NCBI GenBank assembly: GCA_965267505.1
Contig: OZ254081.1
Location: forward strand, 1,364,001-1,428,000
Source of the DNA: JANQHS01 sp965267505
GTDB lineage: Bacteria; Bacteroidota; Bacteroidia; Cytophagales; CCMP332
DNA length: 64,000 nt
Direction of reading: 5' to 3'
The position numbers were made by a program, and so were the translations under genes. The notes under the pieces were generated by a model. That model ran no database searches. It worked only from the letters and a program-made list of their open reading frames with translations, and was not told the origin of the DNA. Positions 8,809 through 18,478 of the stretch are shown here, in pieces (the stretch's first letter is position 1; the number at the start of each line of letters is the position of its first letter).

Positions 8809-10728
8809 CTACTTTCCTCCGATCCTGGTCAATAAGCTTGAAGTAATATTGAGGAAATTCTCCTCCGTTATGATCCCGACCAGTCTGTCGTTCTTTACAA
8901 CGGGCAAACAACCAATCTTGTTCTTCTTCATGATCTCCATTACTTCTAAAACCGGGGTTTCTGGCGGTACATAAATTGGATCCTTGATCATAAGATCCTT
9001 GATATTCTTGCCTTTCCCCTTTTCCTTGTTTTGATGTACCCTGCAAAAATACCGCAACAACATTCTAGATGATATGAGCCCGATCAGTTTTCCTTTATCA
9101 TTTTCCACGGGCATATATCTGATCTTTTTCCAATCCATGATCTCAGCTACCATTTCAGGTATGTCATCATTCACAATTGTGAATAGATCGGTGGTCATAA
9201 ATTCCTCGGCAATGAGAGAAGTATGTTGCCAGGTTTTAATGTCCCGGATATTGGCTGCTTCCCATAAATGAACCGGTAATTTTTTGCTTTGCCTATCCAC
9301 TAAGGATGCAGTTAATGCAATTGAGGCTTCTTCTCTGGATGAGGACTTAAGAAGATTGGCATAAGAGGAAACCAACCAGCTGGACCCTGTTTTTCTGACC
9401 ATAGCTCTTTCCTCCAATACATCCATGTAGCGATCAATGGAATCCTGGCTTATCTTCTTCTTTTTCAGCCCCTCTTTGGCCATTGGAAGAAGTTCCTTTA
9501 AGATCAGATCCTGGGGAATGATCTTTTTACCATTAAGCCAGGTAAGCTTGGCATCCATACCTACCCGGGCAACATTCACAAAGTTTGACTTGGCATCATC
9601 GAATTCAATATGTTGGGTAACATCGCTGTATTTGTCTGAGAAACATTCCATTAATCCTATCCAAAAAGCAGAGTTTGCAACCTCGTCTAGGGTGGAGGGG
9701 CCAGCAGGCAAGGCCCGATTCTCAATTCTTAGATGTGGTTTTCCTGATGGGCTTATGCCGTAACAAGGCCTGTTCCACCTGTAAACAGTAGAGTTGTGGA
9801 TCATTAGAGCTCTGAGCTTTGGCGTTACCTTATTGCTGATCGACTCCAAAACATCCTCTTCGACCTTGGTCATAAGCATTACCTTGAATCGAACGATGTC
9901 CTCCTTGTAGAGATCAACTATGGAATTTTCAAGCCATCGATCGCCAAAGGTCACCCTTGGACTCCTATCCCTTAGGTGTTCAGAGGTAATTCTTGTATCA
10001 ACAGATTGTTGGAATAAAGCGACTCTTGTCTCACTCCATAGTCTTTTTCCAAACAGCAAGGGAGAATTGGCAGCAATCGCCATTACAGGGGCTGTAAGTA
10101 CTTGCGAAATGTTATACATTCTCACGAAATCTTTGGGATCCACCTGAAGGTGAACCTGAAAGCTGGTATTGCAGGCTTCAAGCATGGCGGAATCATGTTT
10201 GATATTCAGCTCATCCACTCCCGAGATCCTTAATTCATATATCTTCCCTCGAAGCTTGTTGATTGCCTTAACAAGAGCATGGTAGCGATCTAATGGAGTC
10301 AGATTTTCAATATCCAGATCGAATTTCCGAATGGTAGGAAGGATCCCTGATAGGACTATATCCGAATTAAGCTTCCTGGCCTCTTCCCTAGCTCCATCCA
10401 CAAGTTGGTCCAGTTGTTGCTCAAGCCTGGAAAAGCAATCGCCTTTCAATTCAAGTGGTGGGATATTGGCTTCAATATTGAATTTTGCCAACTCAGTTGT
10501 GAAAAGATCATTATCAAGCTTCTCCAGTAATTCCATAGCAACCGGTGCAGGCTTATAATGCTCATCAATGATGCACATCTCCTGTTCGGCCCCAATATGG
10601 ATCGGTCCGGTTTCGAACCAGTCATTCTCAAGCATATGCTCAAGTGCCTGAAGATCCTTGAGAAGGAATTTCGTGAAGTCGTTAAGCTCTTGCTGACTCG
10701 AAACCAGTTTGACGTTTAGATCCCCCAT
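8809..10728 (-). CDS. GCS2-family carboxylate-amine ligase with C-terminal CBS pair
   Basis: The start is placed at ATG 10728 (MGDLNVKLVSSQQ), since the 28 residues of the longer frame are Cys- and Phe-rich and unlike the family; the protein is then 639 residues. Residues about 35-430 are a glutamate-cysteine ligase family 2 (YbdK-like) domain with the ATP/metal motif IGAEQEMCIID and family lines NIEANIPPLEL, NTSFQVHLQV and RIENRALPAGPSTLDEVANSAFW. Residues about 505-635 are two CBS motifs (EEFMTTDLFTIV..., IKDLMIKDPIYVPPETPV...), which usually bind adenine nucleotides and regulate the attached enzyme. The real substrates are unknown; family members join a carboxylate to an amine. It is followed by an AstE-like hydrolase. 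Confidence 0.85.
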   Translation of the reverse strand: MGDLNVKLVSSQQELNDFTKFLLKDLQALEHMLENDWFETGPIHIGAEQEMCIIDEHYKPAPVAMELLEKLDNDLFTTELAKFNIEANIPPLELKGDCFSRLEQQLDQLVDGAREEARKLNSDIVLSGILPTIRKFDLDIENLTPLDRYHALVKAINKLRGKIYELRISGVDELNIKHDSAMLEACNTSFQVHLQVDPKDFVRMYNISQVLTAPVMAIAANSPLLFGKRLWSETRVALFQQSVDTRITSEHLRDRSPRVTFGDRWLENSIVDLYKEDIVRFKVMLMTKVEEDVLESISNKVTPKLRALMIHNSTVYRWNRPCYGISPSGKPHLRIENRALPAGPSTLDEVANSAFWIGLMECFSDKYSDVTQHIEFDDAKSNFVNVARVGMDAKLTWLNGKKIIPQDLILKELLPMAKEGLKKKKISQDSIDRYMDVLEERAMVRKTGSSWLVSSYANLLKSSSREEASIALTASLVDRQSKKLPVHLWEAANIRDIKTWQHTSLIAEEFMTTDLFTIVNDDIPEMVAEIMDWKKIRYMPVENDKGKLIGLISSRMLLRYFCRVHQNKEKGKGKNIKDLMIKDPIYVPPETPVLEVMEIMKKNKIGCLPVVKNDRLVGIITEENFLNITSSLLTRIGGK

Positions 10729-10827
10729 AGCAGTAGATTTATCGCAGAAAAATAATCCTTGTGAGCCACAAAAAAAATCTTGAGACCCCTGATAATCATA
10801 AATACACTGCATTCTTACAAAACCACC

Positions 10828-10835
10828 TATTTTTG
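10828..10835 (+). promoter_or_regulatory. Candidate -7 promoter element (TATTTTTG)
   Basis: TATTTTTG fits TAnnTTTG and ends only 8 bases before the ATG of the RND transporter at 10844. This would give a transcript with almost no 5' leader. A -33 element is not clear. Confidence 0.45.
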
Positions 10836-10843
10836 CTGCCCTT

Positions 10844-13252
10844 ATGTGGAAAGAGCTGTCTCATATAATCCTCAGGTATAGGATCATTCTAATCCTTTGC
10901 CTTGCTGCGATTACGGCTTTTATGGGTTACCATGCCACAGGTCTGGAAATGACCTATGACTTTTCCCAAGTAGTCCCCGATGACGATCCTGAAATGATCT
11001 ATTTCAATGAGTTTCTTGAAACCTATGGGGAAGATGGAAATGTAGTAGCCTTGGGTTTCCAGGATGAAAAGATCGAAAGCCTTGAAGTCTTCAGGAAATT
11101 CCAATACTTCAATAATGATCTTGAAAGCATAAGAGGAGTTACTGGCCTTATTTCAGCTGCAAGGGTGGAGAGGTTTTCAAAAAATTCTGCAGAGAAAAAA
11201 TTTGACCGGCAAAAAGTATTTCCCGTAGACATCGATTCTCAAGCGCAACTGGATAGTCTATTCGAAGTCTTATATGGGCTGGAGATGTACAGAAACCAAA
11301 TCATTAGTGAAAACGGTGCAATGATCATGATCATGACCCTTGATAGCAAGATCATCCATACCAGCGACCGGGATCGTTTGATTAAGGATATCACGACTTC
11401 CGCAGAGAGCTTTAGTGAAGCTACCGAGATCAAGATCCACTATGCTGGGATTCCCTACCTGAGGTCAGAAGTTGCTAATAGAGTAAAGGAGGAGTTCGTA
11501 TTCTTTATTCAGATATCCGTGGTAGTCTGTGCTCTGATCCTATTGCTATTCTTTAGGTCTCTTACCGCAGTTGTGGTGCCCCTTATAATCATCGGAACAG
11601 TTGTGGTTTGGACCATGGGTACTATCGTACTTCTCGGTTATAAAATGACACTGCTTACTGCATTGCTACCTCCGATCATCGTGGTGATCGGGATTCCAAA
11701 TTCAATCTACCTGATTAATAAATTTCATCAGGAATTCAGCAGGCATGGTCAGAAATTTCTTGCCCTTGAAAGGATCATTCGGAAGATCGGGATCGTTACC
11801 CTAATTACAAACTTTACAACAGCCATAGGGTTTGTGGTGTTGGCCTTTACCAATATCAAGATTCTCCAAGAATTTGGGCTTGTGGCAGGGATCAATATAG
11901 CCGCTACTTTTATTGTTAGCATAATTCTTATTCCGGGCATCTTTTCCCTTTTGCCAAGTCCAAAGCCAAGACATTTAAAACACCTGGAATTCACCTTCAT
12001 AACTGGCTTTTTAGAGATCTGTGATATCCTTGTTCATAAGTATAGAAAGGCAGTTTACGTGGTTACGCTCGGGGTCGTCCTTTTTTCGATCTATGGCATG
12101 TCCAAGATCCAAGCCATCTCATTTATGGTGGATGACCTGCCGAAGAATTCCTCCATTATCCAGGACCTGAAATTCTTTGAAGAAAATTTTTCAGGAATCA
12201 TGCCTCTTGAGATCGTTGTTGATACGGGTAAGAAAAGGGGCGTTAGGAATGTAAAAAACCTTGCTAAAACCGATCAACTTGAATCCTTTCTTCAGGATGT
12301 TCCAGGAATCTCTCCTCCGGTTTCTATTACTCAGTTGACCAAGGCTGTAAACTACGCTTACTATAAGGAAACAGAAGGCAGCTACACTTTGCCATCTAAA
12401 AGGGATGCTGTTTTTCTCACTCGTTATTTAAAGAATACAGGTGAAGGCGAGGATCTGTTGGACGCCTTTAGCGATTCCACACTCCAGAAGATGAGAATCT
12501 CTATGAGGGTAGCAGATATTGGGTCCAACAAAATGGGAAACCTTGTTGAGAACGTTATAAAGCCCAAGATAGCCGAGATATTTGAAGGGACAGAAATGAG
12601 TGCGATTATAACGGGTACCACTCTGCTCTTCATCAAGGGTAACAGCTACCTAATTCGGAATCTGATGCAAACTATGGTGATCGCCTTTTTCCTGATTGCA
12701 ATAATCATGGCCCTTCTTTTTCAATCAGTGAGAATGATCCTGATATCAGTGATCCCAAATTTCATCCCGCTGATCGTAACTGCTGGCATCATGGGATTCT
12801 TTGGCATTCCCCTTAAACCAAGCACCGCCTTAATCTTCTCAATTGCATTCGGAATTAGCGTTGATGACTCCATTCACTTCCTTGCCAAATACCGTCAGGA
12901 ATTATTACAACACGATAATTTCATTTCTAGGGCGGTCACTACCAGCTTGAAGGAGACAGGTGCGAGTATGTTTTATACCTCAATTGTGCTCTTTGCCGGA
13001 TTTATAATATTTGCTTTTTCTGATTTTGGAGGAACTGTGGCACTAGGTGTTTTAACATCACTTACTTTATTGAATGCCCTTCTGATTAACCTAGTATTCT
13101 TACCTACACTTTTGCTGACCTTCGACAAAGGGATCAAAAGGACTAAAGTCCACCCCCTTATCGAGCAATACGATGAATTCTACTTCGAGCAGGAAGACGA
13201 GGAAATCGATCTTCGCCAGATCGAAGTGGACAGGAAATCCATCGATGGCTAA
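10844..13252 (+). CDS. RND/MMPL-family transporter
   Basis: 802 residues with RND-superfamily topology: one N-terminal membrane helix (about 12-30), a large extracytoplasmic loop, a block of five to six helices (about 220-370), a helix near 400-420, a second loop, and a final block of helices (about 605-770). Sterol-sensing/MMPL-like motifs are present, with GIPNSIYLINKFHQE in the first block and the equivalent GISVDDSIHFLAKYRQE, with paired Asp, in the second. Such proteins export lipids, hopanoids or hydrophobic compounds using the proton gradient. The substrate here is unknown. The gene is divergent from the GCS2-CBS gene. The C-terminal tail is acidic and cytoplasmic. Confidence 0.88.
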   Translation: MWKELSHIILRYRIILILCLAAITAFMGYHATGLEMTYDFSQVVPDDDPEMIYFNEFLETYGEDGNVVALGFQDEKIESLEVFRKFQYFNNDLESIRGVTGLISAARVERFSKNSAEKKFDRQKVFPVDIDSQAQLDSLFEVLYGLEMYRNQIISENGAMIMIMTLDSKIIHTSDRDRLIKDITTSAESFSEATEIKIHYAGIPYLRSEVANRVKEEFVFFIQISVVVCALILLLFFRSLTAVVVPLIIIGTVVVWTMGTIVLLGYKMTLLTALLPPIIVVIGIPNSIYLINKFHQEFSRHGQKFLALERIIRKIGIVTLITNFTTAIGFVVLAFTNIKILQEFGLVAGINIAATFIVSIILIPGIFSLLPSPKPRHLKHLEFTFITGFLEICDILVHKYRKAVYVVTLGVVLFSIYGMSKIQAISFMVDDLPKNSSIIQDLKFFEENFSGIMPLEIVVDTGKKRGVRNVKNLAKTDQLESFLQDVPGISPPVSITQLTKAVNYAYYKETEGSYTLPSKRDAVFLTRYLKNTGEGEDLLDAFSDSTLQKMRISMRVADIGSNKMGNLVENVIKPKIAEIFEGTEMSAIITGTTLLFIKGNSYLIRNLMQTMVIAFFLIAIIMALLFQSVRMILISVIPNFIPLIVTAGIMGFFGIPLKPSTALIFSIAFGISVDDSIHFLAKYRQELLQHDNFISRAVTTSLKETGASMFYTSIVLFAGFIIFAFSDFGGTVALGVLTSLTLLNALLINLVFLPTLLLTFDKGIKRTKVHPLIEQYDEFYFEQEDEEIDLRQIEVDRKSIDG

Positions 13253-13288
13253 TTAAGCTTTAAATCTTTTTCGCGTCTCATTATTCTT

Positions 13289-13296
13289 TAGTTTTG
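13289..13296 (+). promoter_or_regulatory. Candidate ileS promoter -7 element (TAGTTTTG)
   Basis: TAGTTTTG matches TAnnTTTG and lies 27 bases upstream of the TTG start of ileS at 13324. A T-rich stretch (TTTTTCG, about 13267-13273) sits at roughly -33 distance. Confidence 0.5.
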
Positions 13297-13323
13297 CAGG
13301 CTTAAAATTTCATTGGAAGGAAG

Positions 13324-16300
13324 TTGAAATACCCTGAGTACAAGCAGATTAATTACTTCGAGATCGAAAAAGAAGTAAGAGCCTTTTGGGAGGATCATAA
13401 GGTATTCGAACGTTCCATTTCGGAAAGAGAAGGAAAGGAAAGCTTCACATTCTACGAAGGACCTCCCTCTGCTAATGGAACCCCAGGGATCCATCATGTG
13501 ATGGCACGAACCGTAAAGGATATTTTCTGCCGTTTTAAAACCCAAAAAGGATACCAGGTAAAAAGAAAAAGCGGATGGGATACCCATGGTCTTCCTGTTG
13601 AACTTCAGGTTGAAAAAGAATTGGGCATCACCAAGGAGGATATTGGGAAATCGATCTCGGTTGAAGAATACAATGAGCGATGTCGAAAAGCGGTAATGAA
13701 ATTCAAAGGTGAGTGGGAAGAGCTTACCAAACTCATGGGCTATTGGGTAGACCTGGAAGAACCCTACATAACCTTTGAGAAAAAATACATCGAGTCCCTT
13801 TGGGCTATCCTAAAAAAGCTCTTCGACAAAGGGTTGCTTTATGAAGGTTATACTGTCCAGCCTTATTCTCCTGCAGCAGGGACCGGATTGAGTTCTCATG
13901 AACTCAATATGCCTGGAACTTATAAGAATGTTAAGGACACCACCGTAGTTGCTCAGTTCAAAGCCAAACCCGGAACAGCAGGGCAAGTCATTGAAAACAA
14001 CGAAGATCTTTATTTCCTTGCCTGGACAACAACCCCATGGACCCTTCCATCTAATTGTGCCCTTGCGGTTGGAGAAGGAATAAAATATGCCAAGGTTCAA
14101 ACCTTTAACCCTTATACGCATAAGGCCATTTCGGTAATATTGGCTGAAGAGTTGGTTTCCAGGTTTTTCAATGGAAAAGGAAAAGATCTACCCTTTGAAG
14201 AGTACCAGGCCGGGGATAAAATAATTCCATGGAGAAATGCCGGGACGTATACCGGAAAGGAGCTTGAAGGAATAAGGTATGAGCAATTAATGCCTTATGT
14301 CACTAATGAGGATCTTGAGAAGAATGCTTTTAGGGTTATTCTTGGTGACTTTGTGACCACCGATGAAGGTACCGGCATCGTTCATACGGCGTCAGTATTT
14401 GGAGCTGACGATTTCCGGGTTGCCCAAAAGAATAATGTTCCTGCGGTGTTGGTAGAGGGAGAAGACGGCAAGAAAGTTCCTTTGGTTGACAAGCAAGGAA
14501 GATTTGTATCAGAGGTAAGTGATTTTGCTGGAAGATTTGTAAGAGCAGAATATGAGGATGAAGAAACTCTGAAAAATCCGGACTTTAAATCCACCGATGT
14601 CCTTATCGCCATAAAGTTAAAGGAGGAAAACAAGGCCTTTAAGGTTGAGAAATATGAGCACTCCTACCCTCATTGCTGGCGAACCGATAAACCTGTTTTG
14701 TATTATCCGCTGGATTCCTGGTTTATCAAAACCACAAGCTTGAAAGATAGACTTGTCGAGCTCAACAACACCATTAATTGGAAGCCAGCTTCAACCGGTC
14801 AGGGTAGATTTGGAAACTGGCTCGAAAACCTGGTCGACTGGAATCTATCAAGATCAAGATATTGGGGAACCCCTCTTCCAATTTGGAAAAGTGAGGATGG
14901 AAGTGAATTGAAATGCATTGGGTCAATTGAAGAATTGATCGAGGAATCAAAGAGATCAGTGGAAGCAGGATTTATGGACAAGCCAATAGATCCAGAAATG
15001 GACCTGCATCGACCTTTTGTTGACGATGTCATTTTGGTCTCAGATAGCGGAAACAGGTTGTTTAGGGAAGCAGCCCTAATTGACGTTTGGTTTGACTCCG
15101 GTGCAATGCCTTATGCCCAATGGCATTATCCTTTTGAAAATGAAGAAGTATTTAAAGCAAACTTCCCAGCTGATTTTATCGCAGAAGGAGTAGATCAAAC
15201 AAGAGGCTGGTTCTTTACCCTCCATGCTATTGCTACTCTGGTATACGATTCAGTGGCGTTCAAGAATGTAATCGCAAATGGACTTGTCCTTGACAAGGAA
15301 GGTAACAAGATGTCTAAGCGCCTTGGCAATGCAGTGGATCCATTTGCTACCATAGAAAATTACGGAGCTGATTCCACCAGGTGGTATATGATCGCTAATG
15401 CGCCCCCTTGGGAAAACCTGAAATTTGATGAGGAGGGTATCAAAGAAACGCAACGAAAGTTCTTTGGAACATTGACAAACACCTATCAATTCTTTGCCCT
15501 TTATGCCAATATTGATGGGTTTGATTTTTCTCGGCCTGTGCTTCCAATGGATAAGCGAACAGAGCTTGATCGGTGGATCATTTCCAATCTGAACCATATG
15601 GTCCAGACTGTTCAGGAAGCATATGAAAATTACGAACCAACCAAAGCAGCCCGAGCGATCCAGGATTTCACGATCAATGACCTGAGCAACTGGTACGTAA
15701 GGCTAGGCAGGAAGCGTTTTTGGGTAGGTGAACTGACCGAAGACAAGTTGGCCGCTTACCAAACCCTTTATACCTGTCTAAAAACACTAACGAAACTAGC
15801 AGCTCCTATTGCTCCGTTCATTTCTGAGCTTTTTTACAGATCATTGAACTCTGTGTCAGGCGTTGAGTCATTCGATTCAGTTCATCTGGCTCCATTCCCT
15901 GAAGCCAACAAGTCTTTGATCGACCCAATACTGGAGAAGAAAATGTCCTGGGCTCAAAAAATCTCTTCTTTGGTTCATTCGATAAGGAAAAGAGACAAGA
16001 TCAAAGTGAGGCAACCTTTGCAAAAGGTAGTTCTTCCACCCTTTGATGCAGACCTTCCCAAATATCTTTCGGACATCGAGGATATGATCAAAACCGAGGT
16101 CAATGTAAAAGAAGTGTCTTTGATGGATGAAGGATCAAATATCATTCACAAAAAAGCCAAGCCTGATTTTAGAAGGTTAGGGCAGAGGTTTGGTCAAAGA
16201 ATGAAATCCCTTTCAGGAATGATCAATTCCATGAGCAACGATCAAATTCAGGAATTTGAAAAGTCAGGAATCCTGGAATTTGACCTTGAGGGAGAAAAAG

Positions 16301-16680
16301 TTTCTTTGGACAGGGAGGACATTCTTATCGAAACAGAAGATATTCCGGGTTGGGCTGTGGCCAGCGACTCCAATGTTACAGTAGCACTGGACCTGAACAT
16401 CAGCGAAGAACTAAAGCAAGAAGGCTTGGCTAGGGATGTTGTAAACAGAGTTCAAAACCTAAGGAAATCAAAAGGATTTGGTGTTCAGGATAAAATAAAA
16501 TTGGTTTGGCAAAGCGAAAATCAAAGCATGCAAAAGGCAATGGAGGTCTACGAAAGTTATATCTCTAAAGAAGTCCAGGCAATTCAATTAGAAAAGGCTT
16601 CTGATACTGAGAGCCTGGAAGATATAGACATTGATGGAACCCAAATAAGCCTTGGACTTGAAAAGCAATCGGCAAATTGA
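13324..16680 (+). CDS. ileS: Isoleucyl-tRNA synthetase, type 2 (IleRS2-like)
   Basis: 1118 residues, the full class I IleRS layout. The catalytic N-part carries the HIGH-equivalent motif in the rearranged form GIHH (residues about 57-60, context NGTPGIHHVMARTVKD). The CP1 editing domain follows (LAWTTTPWTLPSN, and GTGIVHTASVFGADDF with the conserved Asp). The KMSK loop reads KMSKRLGNAVDP (about 662), and an anticodon-binding C-part completes it. The long C-terminus and KMSKR context fit the eukaryote-like IleRS2 type. The start must be TTG at 13324, because an in-frame stop lies at 13303 and no ATG exists between; GGAAGG precedes it by 3-8 bases. lspA follows with a TTGA overlap. Confidence 0.97.
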   Translation: MKYPEYKQINYFEIEKEVRAFWEDHKVFERSISEREGKESFTFYEGPPSANGTPGIHHVMARTVKDIFCRFKTQKGYQVKRKSGWDTHGLPVELQVEKELGITKEDIGKSISVEEYNERCRKAVMKFKGEWEELTKLMGYWVDLEEPYITFEKKYIESLWAILKKLFDKGLLYEGYTVQPYSPAAGTGLSSHELNMPGTYKNVKDTTVVAQFKAKPGTAGQVIENNEDLYFLAWTTTPWTLPSNCALAVGEGIKYAKVQTFNPYTHKAISVILAEELVSRFFNGKGKDLPFEEYQAGDKIIPWRNAGTYTGKELEGIRYEQLMPYVTNEDLEKNAFRVILGDFVTTDEGTGIVHTASVFGADDFRVAQKNNVPAVLVEGEDGKKVPLVDKQGRFVSEVSDFAGRFVRAEYEDEETLKNPDFKSTDVLIAIKLKEENKAFKVEKYEHSYPHCWRTDKPVLYYPLDSWFIKTTSLKDRLVELNNTINWKPASTGQGRFGNWLENLVDWNLSRSRYWGTPLPIWKSEDGSELKCIGSIEELIEESKRSVEAGFMDKPIDPEMDLHRPFVDDVILVSDSGNRLFREAALIDVWFDSGAMPYAQWHYPFENEEVFKANFPADFIAEGVDQTRGWFFTLHAIATLVYDSVAFKNVIANGLVLDKEGNKMSKRLGNAVDPFATIENYGADSTRWYMIANAPPWENLKFDEEGIKETQRKFFGTLTNTYQFFALYANIDGFDFSRPVLPMDKRTELDRWIISNLNHMVQTVQEAYENYEPTKAARAIQDFTINDLSNWYVRLGRKRFWVGELTEDKLAAYQTLYTCLKTLTKLAAPIAPFISELFYRSLNSVSGVESFDSVHLAPFPEANKSLIDPILEKKMSWAQKISSLVHSIRKRDKIKVRQPLQKVVLPPFDADLPKYLSDIEDMIKTEVNVKEVSLMDEGSNIIHKKAKPDFRRLGQRFGQRMKSLSGMINSMSNDQIQEFEKSGILEFDLEGEKVSLDREDILIETEDIPGWAVASDSNVTVALDLNISEELKQEGLARDVVNRVQNLRKSKGFGVQDKIKLVWQSENQSMQKAMEVYESYISKEVQAIQLEKASDTESLEDIDIDGTQISLGLEKQSAN

Positions 16681-17285
16681 AAGGCGTTACTAAATACTTC
16701 CTTTTATCCTTAGGGATAATTGCACTCGACCAGGCAGTGAAAATGCTTGTCCATTTCAACATGGACCTGGGCTTAGCAGGTCAGATCAAGATTCTCGGCG
16801 ATTGGTTCAAACTTCATTATACTCTCAATCCTGGAATGGCTTTTGGCTTGGAATTGGGTTCCGATAATGGCAAGCTTTTCCTTACGACTTTCAGGATAGG
16901 AGCGGTTGGGGCGATAGCCTATTATCTGATCTTCCTCTACAAAAAGAATGTGCATCAGGGTTTACTTTGGTGCATGGCCTTGATCCTGGGTGGAGCCGTT
17001 GGAAACGTAATTGACAGTACTTTCTATGGAGTTCTTCTAGATAATGCACCCTATGGAAGCTCGACTCCCTGGTTCCATGGTCAAGTTGTAGATATGTTCT
17101 ATTTCGATATTTGGGAAGGCCTTCTTCCAGAATGGATTCCGGGGCTAGGAGGTCAGTATTATTCTCTTTGGCCAATTTTCAACATAGCTGATGCATCGAT
17201 TTTTTGCGGAGTAGCTGTCATCCTAATATTTCAGCAAAGATTCTTTCCTTCCAAGGAGGAAGAAAGCAAAGAACAAGAAGACTAG
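16677..17285 (+). CDS. lspA: Lipoprotein signal peptidase II
   Basis: 202 residues, an inner-membrane aspartyl protease that cleaves lipoprotein signal peptides. The catalytic Asp residues are visible in GNVIDSTFYG and FNIADASI. Four membrane segments are present, plus the enlarged loop between the catalytic motifs (WFHGQVVDMFYFDIWEG...) that is usual in Bacteroidota. The start is TTG at 16677, overlapping the ileS stop (TTGA), so translation is probably coupled. In many relatives a DksA/TraR-type gene lies between ileS and lspA; it is absent here. The many lipoproteins in this window are its likely clients. Confidence 0.95.
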   Translation: MKGVTKYFLLSLGIIALDQAVKMLVHFNMDLGLAGQIKILGDWFKLHYTLNPGMAFGLELGSDNGKLFLTTFRIGAVGAIAYYLIFLYKKNVHQGLLWCMALILGGAVGNVIDSTFYGVLLDNAPYGSSTPWFHGQVVDMFYFDIWEGLLPEWIPGLGGQYYSLWPIFNIADASIFCGVAVILIFQQRFFPSKEEESKEQED

Positions 17286-17290
17286 AATTA

Positions 17291-18436
17291 TTATTCCTTA
17301 ACGGAATCCACGTCGCTTGACCTCTCAAAGTTTAGGGCAAGGGTGAATCTCAAAGTATTGTTCAATGGATGGTTTTGCGCCCCTGTTGTTGGGATCAAGT
17401 AGGCTATTTCTAGGCCAAATACCTGATATGCCACCCCAACTCCAACAGTGAGATATTGTCTGGCTCCATTATCGGGTGACTCATAGTAATATCCACCACG
17501 AGCAAAAAAGAGGGAGTTATAATCATACTCAATACCACCACCGATCATCAGATCTGAAAGGTCGCCTTCAGAGAAAGATCTTCCGATTCCTTCAAGTACC
17601 GATGTCTGATCGGTAGGATCAGAGAAAGGTGGTACTAACAGCTTAGACACATCGATGTTTAAGCCGAGTTTATTATAGAGGTCAAGGTCTCCAACAATAG
17701 AAGTCCCCAGCCTAAGAGTGGTAGGAATGAAATAAGATTGATTGTTATTGGAATAGGAGATCTTTGGTCCTAGATTTTGTAGTGTAGCACCAAAAGAGAT
17801 CTGAGTAGGTGTTCCTCCTAAGTCGTACTTATTGTGGTAATAAAAGCCAAGATCAGCAGAGGCGGTATTCCCAGGTTTCGAAGAGTTGCCATTTGTAGAG
17901 TTGAAATCGCCAGTTAGGTTTGAATGAATAAACCTTAATCCAAGGGCCACTCCTATCTTTTCAGAAAGCACCCTGGAATAGACTCCATTTACTGAGAATT
18001 CTCTAGGGTTAAATAGTTGAAGATCATTTCCGTTCTCATCTGTGAACTGAATGTCTCCAAGGTCAAAATATCTTAAGGAAAGACCAACTGCATCTTCCTC
18101 ACGGATCTTTGAAAACATAGACAGATATGACAAAGACATATCATTTACCAACTCCCTTAGCCATGGCGTATAAGAAAGGCTACCTCCAAAATCCGACTCG
18201 ATAAAAGCAAGTTTTGCAGGGTTCCAGTAAAGCGAAGCAGCATCAGGTGAAGTAGCAGCACCAACATCTCCCATACCTGCCGCACGGGCATCAGGCGCAA
18301 TAGTTAGGAATGGAACAGCAGTGGAATATTTGATCTGGTTATTGATAGCACTTCCCCCACCTTGGGAGAATACTTCTTCCGTCATCCCCAGGCAAAAAGC
18401 CAAAATAGCTGCCGTAATCCTCAAAAAACCTCTCAT
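17291..18436 (-). CDS. porV: Type IX secretion outer-membrane protein PorV (LptO)
   Basis: 381 residues with a signal peptide (cleavage near EVFSQG) and a FadL/OmpP1-like 14-stranded barrel pattern of alternating strands ending in LRFTLALNF. Family signatures include TAVPFLTIAPDARAAGMGDV and DAASLYWNPAKLAF. PorV is the T9SS shuttle: it carries cargo from the translocon SprA to the sortase PorU at the cell surface. It lies 42 bp downstream of porU on the same strand, the usual gene order. It is convergent with lspA, with a 5-bp gap and no terminator-like hairpin visible. Confidence 0.95.
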   Translation of the reverse strand: MRGFLRITAAILAFCLGMTEEVFSQGGGSAINNQIKYSTAVPFLTIAPDARAAGMGDVGAATSPDAASLYWNPAKLAFIESDFGGSLSYTPWLRELVNDMSLSYLSMFSKIREEDAVGLSLRYFDLGDIQFTDENGNDLQLFNPREFSVNGVYSRVLSEKIGVALGLRFIHSNLTGDFNSTNGNSSKPGNTASADLGFYYHNKYDLGGTPTQISFGATLQNLGPKISYSNNNQSYFIPTTLRLGTSIVGDLDLYNKLGLNIDVSKLLVPPFSDPTDQTSVLEGIGRSFSEGDLSDLMIGGGIEYDYNSLFFARGGYYYESPDNGARQYLTVGVGVAYQVFGLEIAYLIPTTGAQNHPLNNTLRFTLALNFERSSDVDSVKE

Positions 18437-18478
18437 CGACTAAAATATTGGGTGCAAATATAATTTTTTTATTGCGGA

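Noticed and set aside
10331..10558. Plus-strand frame inside the GCS2-CBS gene
   Set aside because: Antisense shadow of a well-conserved enzyme; codon pattern belongs to the minus strand.
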